From: Clostridiaceae bacterium
GTDB taxonomy: Bacteria > Bacillota > Clostridia > Oscillospirales > Acutalibacteraceae
Direction: 5' to 3'
Assembly (NCBI GenBank): GCA_016297645.1
Contig: JAEDGF010000043.1
Location: 1 to 15,103, forward strand
DNA length: 15,103 nucleotides
Of this stretch, positions 13,634 to 15,103 are shown piece after piece; the first letter of the stretch is position 1; each line of letters starts with the position of its first letter. The notes below the pieces were generated by a model. That model was not told the origin of the DNA. It ran no database searches and saw nothing but the letters and a program-made list of their open reading frames with translations. A program made the position numbers and the translations under genes.

Positions 13634-14710
13634 ATGAATTACATTATTGATAAAACAAAACACCCCGTCTATCTTCAACTTTATAAGCTGCTGCGCGACG
13701 ATATTATCGCCGATGTGTATCCGTTCAACACAAAGCTGCCGTCAAAGCGGCTCATCGCGGAGGAAACGGGCGTAAGCGTAATTACGGTCGAACACGCACT
13801 GGATCTGCTGTGCGACGAGGGTTACGCCGCGTCAAGGGAAAGAAGCGGTTATTTCGTCCTGTTCCGGCGGTCGGACGGCTTTGCGCTGCCGGGCGTTGAA
13901 GAAAAAACACCCGAACACAGACTGCCCGTACAAAATGACTATCCTTTTTTTTCGGTGGATGTTTTAAGCAGGACAATGCGCCGCGTCCTCTCGGATTACG
14001 GCAAGCTGATACTTGAAAAAACACCGAACTCCGGAAGCCTCGAACTGCGGGAAGCAATAAAAAAATATCTCGCACGCAACCGCGGAATAACGGCACAAAC
14101 GGAACAAATTATAATCGGCTCGGGCGCGGAGTACCTCTATCGGCTCATAACGGAGCTGTTCGGCAGAGATAAAATATACGCGATCGAGTACCCCTCGTAC
14201 GACAAAATCGAGCAGATATACTCCACCGCCGGTATTACCTGTGAGCGTCTGCCGCTTGCCGAAAACGGTATCGACAGCCGCGCACTGACAAATTCAAAAG
14301 CGGATATTCTCCACACAACCCCCTACCGCAGCTTCCCCTCGGGCGTTACCGCGTCCGCGTCAAAACGGCATGAGTATATCAGCTGGGCAAACAAAAAAGA
14401 AAGGTTTATCATCGAGTCGGACTACGGTTCGGAGTTCTCCGTTTCCTCCCAGCCCATGGAAACGCTCTATGCGCTGTCGCATAACGACAATGTTATATAC
14501 CTGAACACATTTTCGCGCACCATTTCCCCGTCCATGCGCGTGGGTTACATGGTGCTGCCGAAAAAACTGACTGCGCTTTTTTACGAAAAGCTCGGCTTCT
14601 ATTCCTGCACCGTGCCGACCTTCGAGCAGCTTGTCCTCGCGGAGATAATAAACAACGGCAGCTTTGAGCGCCACATCAACCGCATCCGCCGCAACAAAAG
14701 ACGGAACTGA
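13634..14710 (+). CDS. MocR/GntR-type regulator, C-terminally truncated, PLP lysine absent
   Basis: MocR regulators join a GntR-type winged helix to an aminotransferase-fold effector domain. Here the winged helix covers about 10-76 (LPSKRLIAEETGVSVITVEHAL is characteristic), followed by an aminotransferase-like domain from about 105 with GSGAEYLYRLITELF, EYPSYD, FPSGVT and ESDYGSEF (Asp263 matching the residue that contacts the PLP ring nitrogen). In the cofactor segment NTFSRTISPSMRVGYM, Arg295 stands where the Schiff-base lysine of GabR-like proteins sits. The 358-residue product ends in NRIRRNKRRN, about 100 residues short of the usual 450-480, lacking the C-terminal small domain. Neither alternative frame after the stop resembles the missing part. 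It may be a decaying regulator or one adapted to work without covalent PLP. Confidence 0.85.
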   Translation: MNYIIDKTKHPVYLQLYKLLRDDIIADVYPFNTKLPSKRLIAEETGVSVITVEHALDLLCDEGYAASRERSGYFVLFRRSDGFALPGVEEKTPEHRLPVQNDYPFFSVDVLSRTMRRVLSDYGKLILEKTPNSGSLELREAIKKYLARNRGITAQTEQIIIGSGAEYLYRLITELFGRDKIYAIEYPSYDKIEQIYSTAGITCERLPLAENGIDSRALTNSKADILHTTPYRSFPSGVTASASKRHEYISWANKKERFIIESDYGSEFSVSSQPMETLYALSHNDNVIYLNTFSRTISPSMRVGYMVLPKKLTALFYEKLGFYSCTVPTFEQLVLAEIINNGSFERHINRIRRNKRRN

Positions 14711-14770
14711 AAACCGCAACCGTCCCCACAAATTCCACACTTTGCCACTATTTATAATTTGCGACATTTT
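14711..14770. other. Short gap between convergent genes
   Basis: Sixty bases between the truncated MocR gene and the XRE gene. No clear hairpin terminator and no continuation of the MocR reading frame is visible. Confidence 0.5.
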
Positions 14771-15013
14771 TTACTCTCCAAGCAACTCGATATACGACAA
14801 CTCCAACGCCCTTGATAAATATTTGATTTCAATATCCGTTACAAATCTTTTTCCGCATTCTATACGCTGAATTGCATTTTTGTCTATGTCCAGTCCGATA
14901 AGCTGCAACTTATCCGCCAGTTCGCGCTGCGACAAACCCATTGCAATCCGTTTTTCGGTAATTCTTTTTCCGCAAATATTGTTGAATCCATCTTCGGTTT
15001 TGTTTATAAACAT
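14771..15013 (-). CDS. Small XRE-family helix-turn-helix regulator
   Basis: An 80-residue DNA-binding protein made almost entirely of one Cro/C1-type domain: KRITEKRIAMGLSQRELADKL is helix 1 to the start of the turn, then AIQRIECGKRFVTDIEIKYLSRALEL. The last residues YIELLGE end the fold, so there is no effector domain. The start at 15013 is preferred over a Met 12 codons upstream because AAGGAG lies about 9 nt before it; the longer start would lie inside a palindromic operator candidate. Two related palindromes upstream suggest autoregulation and control of a divergent gene beyond the window. It is convergent with the truncated MocR gene. Confidence 0.88.
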   Translation of the reverse strand: MFINKTEDGFNNICGKRITEKRIAMGLSQRELADKLQLIGLDIDKNAIQRIECGKRFVTDIEIKYLSRALELSYIELLGE

Positions 15014-15028
15014 ATTTTTTTGCTCCTT

Positions 15029-15049
15029 TTGACATTTAGTGCTTGTCAA
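15029..15049. promoter_or_regulatory. Proximal 21-bp palindromic operator candidate
   Basis: TTGACATTTA-G-TGCTTGTCAA is an imperfect palindrome sharing 18 of 21 positions with the copy at 15083-15103. It lies just upstream of the XRE gene ribosome site, within the likely leader. Confidence 0.7.
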
Positions 15050-15071
15050 TAAGGAAATTATATGCTATTAT
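15043..15071 (+). promoter_or_regulatory. Candidate outward promoter towards the right edge
   Basis: On the plus strand TTGTCA (15043-15048), a 17-nt spacer and TATTAT (15066-15071) form a promoter-like pair pointing out of the window. On the minus strand TATAAT occurs twice (15067-15072 and 15057-15062) as possible -10 boxes for the XRE gene, but no good -35 is spaced for either. The region looks like a divergent promoter pair between two operators. Confidence 0.5.
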
Positions 15072-15082
15072 ATGCCTGTGGT

Positions 15083-15103
15083 TTGACATTCAGTGAATGT
15101 CAA
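15083..15103. promoter_or_regulatory. Distal 21-bp perfect palindromic operator candidate
   Basis: TTGACATTCA, a central G, then TGAATGTCAA: a perfect palindrome ending at the last base of the window. Its centre is 54 bp from that of the copy at 15029-15049, about five helical turns, which would place bound dimers on the same face of the DNA. Confidence 0.75.

Noticed and set aside
14664..14870. Frame continuing MocR by a frameshift after 14700
   Set aside because: Both alternative frames read as non-MocR sequence and soon reach stops or the convergent XRE gene, so a simple frameshift does not restore the missing domain.

Overview
The window looks like a chromosomal segment from a low-to-mid GC Gram-positive of the class Clostridia, probably a Ruminococcus/Oscillospiraceae-type gut bacterium. 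The evidence is the hrcA-grpE-dnaK-dnaJ order behind a CIRCE operator, a DnaK of Gram-positive length, strong AGGAGG-type ribosome sites, a dockerin-bearing secreted protein, and an ECF vitamin-transporter S component. Genus and species cannot be fixed from the sequence alone.

Left third (1-5160, minus strand): a complete class I heat-shock operon reads right to left as hrcA, grpE, dnaK, dnaJ. It starts at a sigma-A-like promoter (5126-5154) with a perfect CIRCE element (5091-5117) at the expected transcription start, and ends at a strong hairpin terminator (38-78). HrcA represses the operon and GrpE/DnaJ serve DnaK. Two oddities stand out. hrcA has no ATG/GTG/TTG where its conserved N-terminus begins; an ACG sits 8 nt after a perfect Shine-Dalgarno. 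The dnaK-dnaJ gap holds a 92-nt Y-shaped foldable element.

5300-5520 (minus): a solitary 5S rRNA gene with its own promoter and terminator, with no 16S, 23S or tRNA beside it.

5650-10212: an envelope-oriented group. A minus-strand lipoprotein gene of unknown function diverges from a plus-strand set of three: a single-pass membrane protein resembling a reduced HlyD-type adaptor, a translationally coupled FAD-dependent oxidoreductase, and a secreted protein with an N-terminal dockerin-like calcium module followed by nine regular Cys3-His repeats plus one decayed copy. Tight spacing suggests the three are co-transcribed; their joint function is unknown.

10396-12848 (plus): a two-gene peptidase operon, a membrane-associated M28 metallopeptidase and tripeptidase PepT, ending at a bidirectional terminator shared with the convergent gene.

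13005-15103: an ECF S component (minus) diverges from a MocR/GntR-type regulator (plus). The regulator is C-terminally truncated and has Arg where the PLP-binding Lys is expected. At the right edge a small XRE-type regulator (minus) is preceded by two related 21-bp palindromes about 54 bp apart, the probable operators of a divergent promoter region whose other gene lies outside the window.
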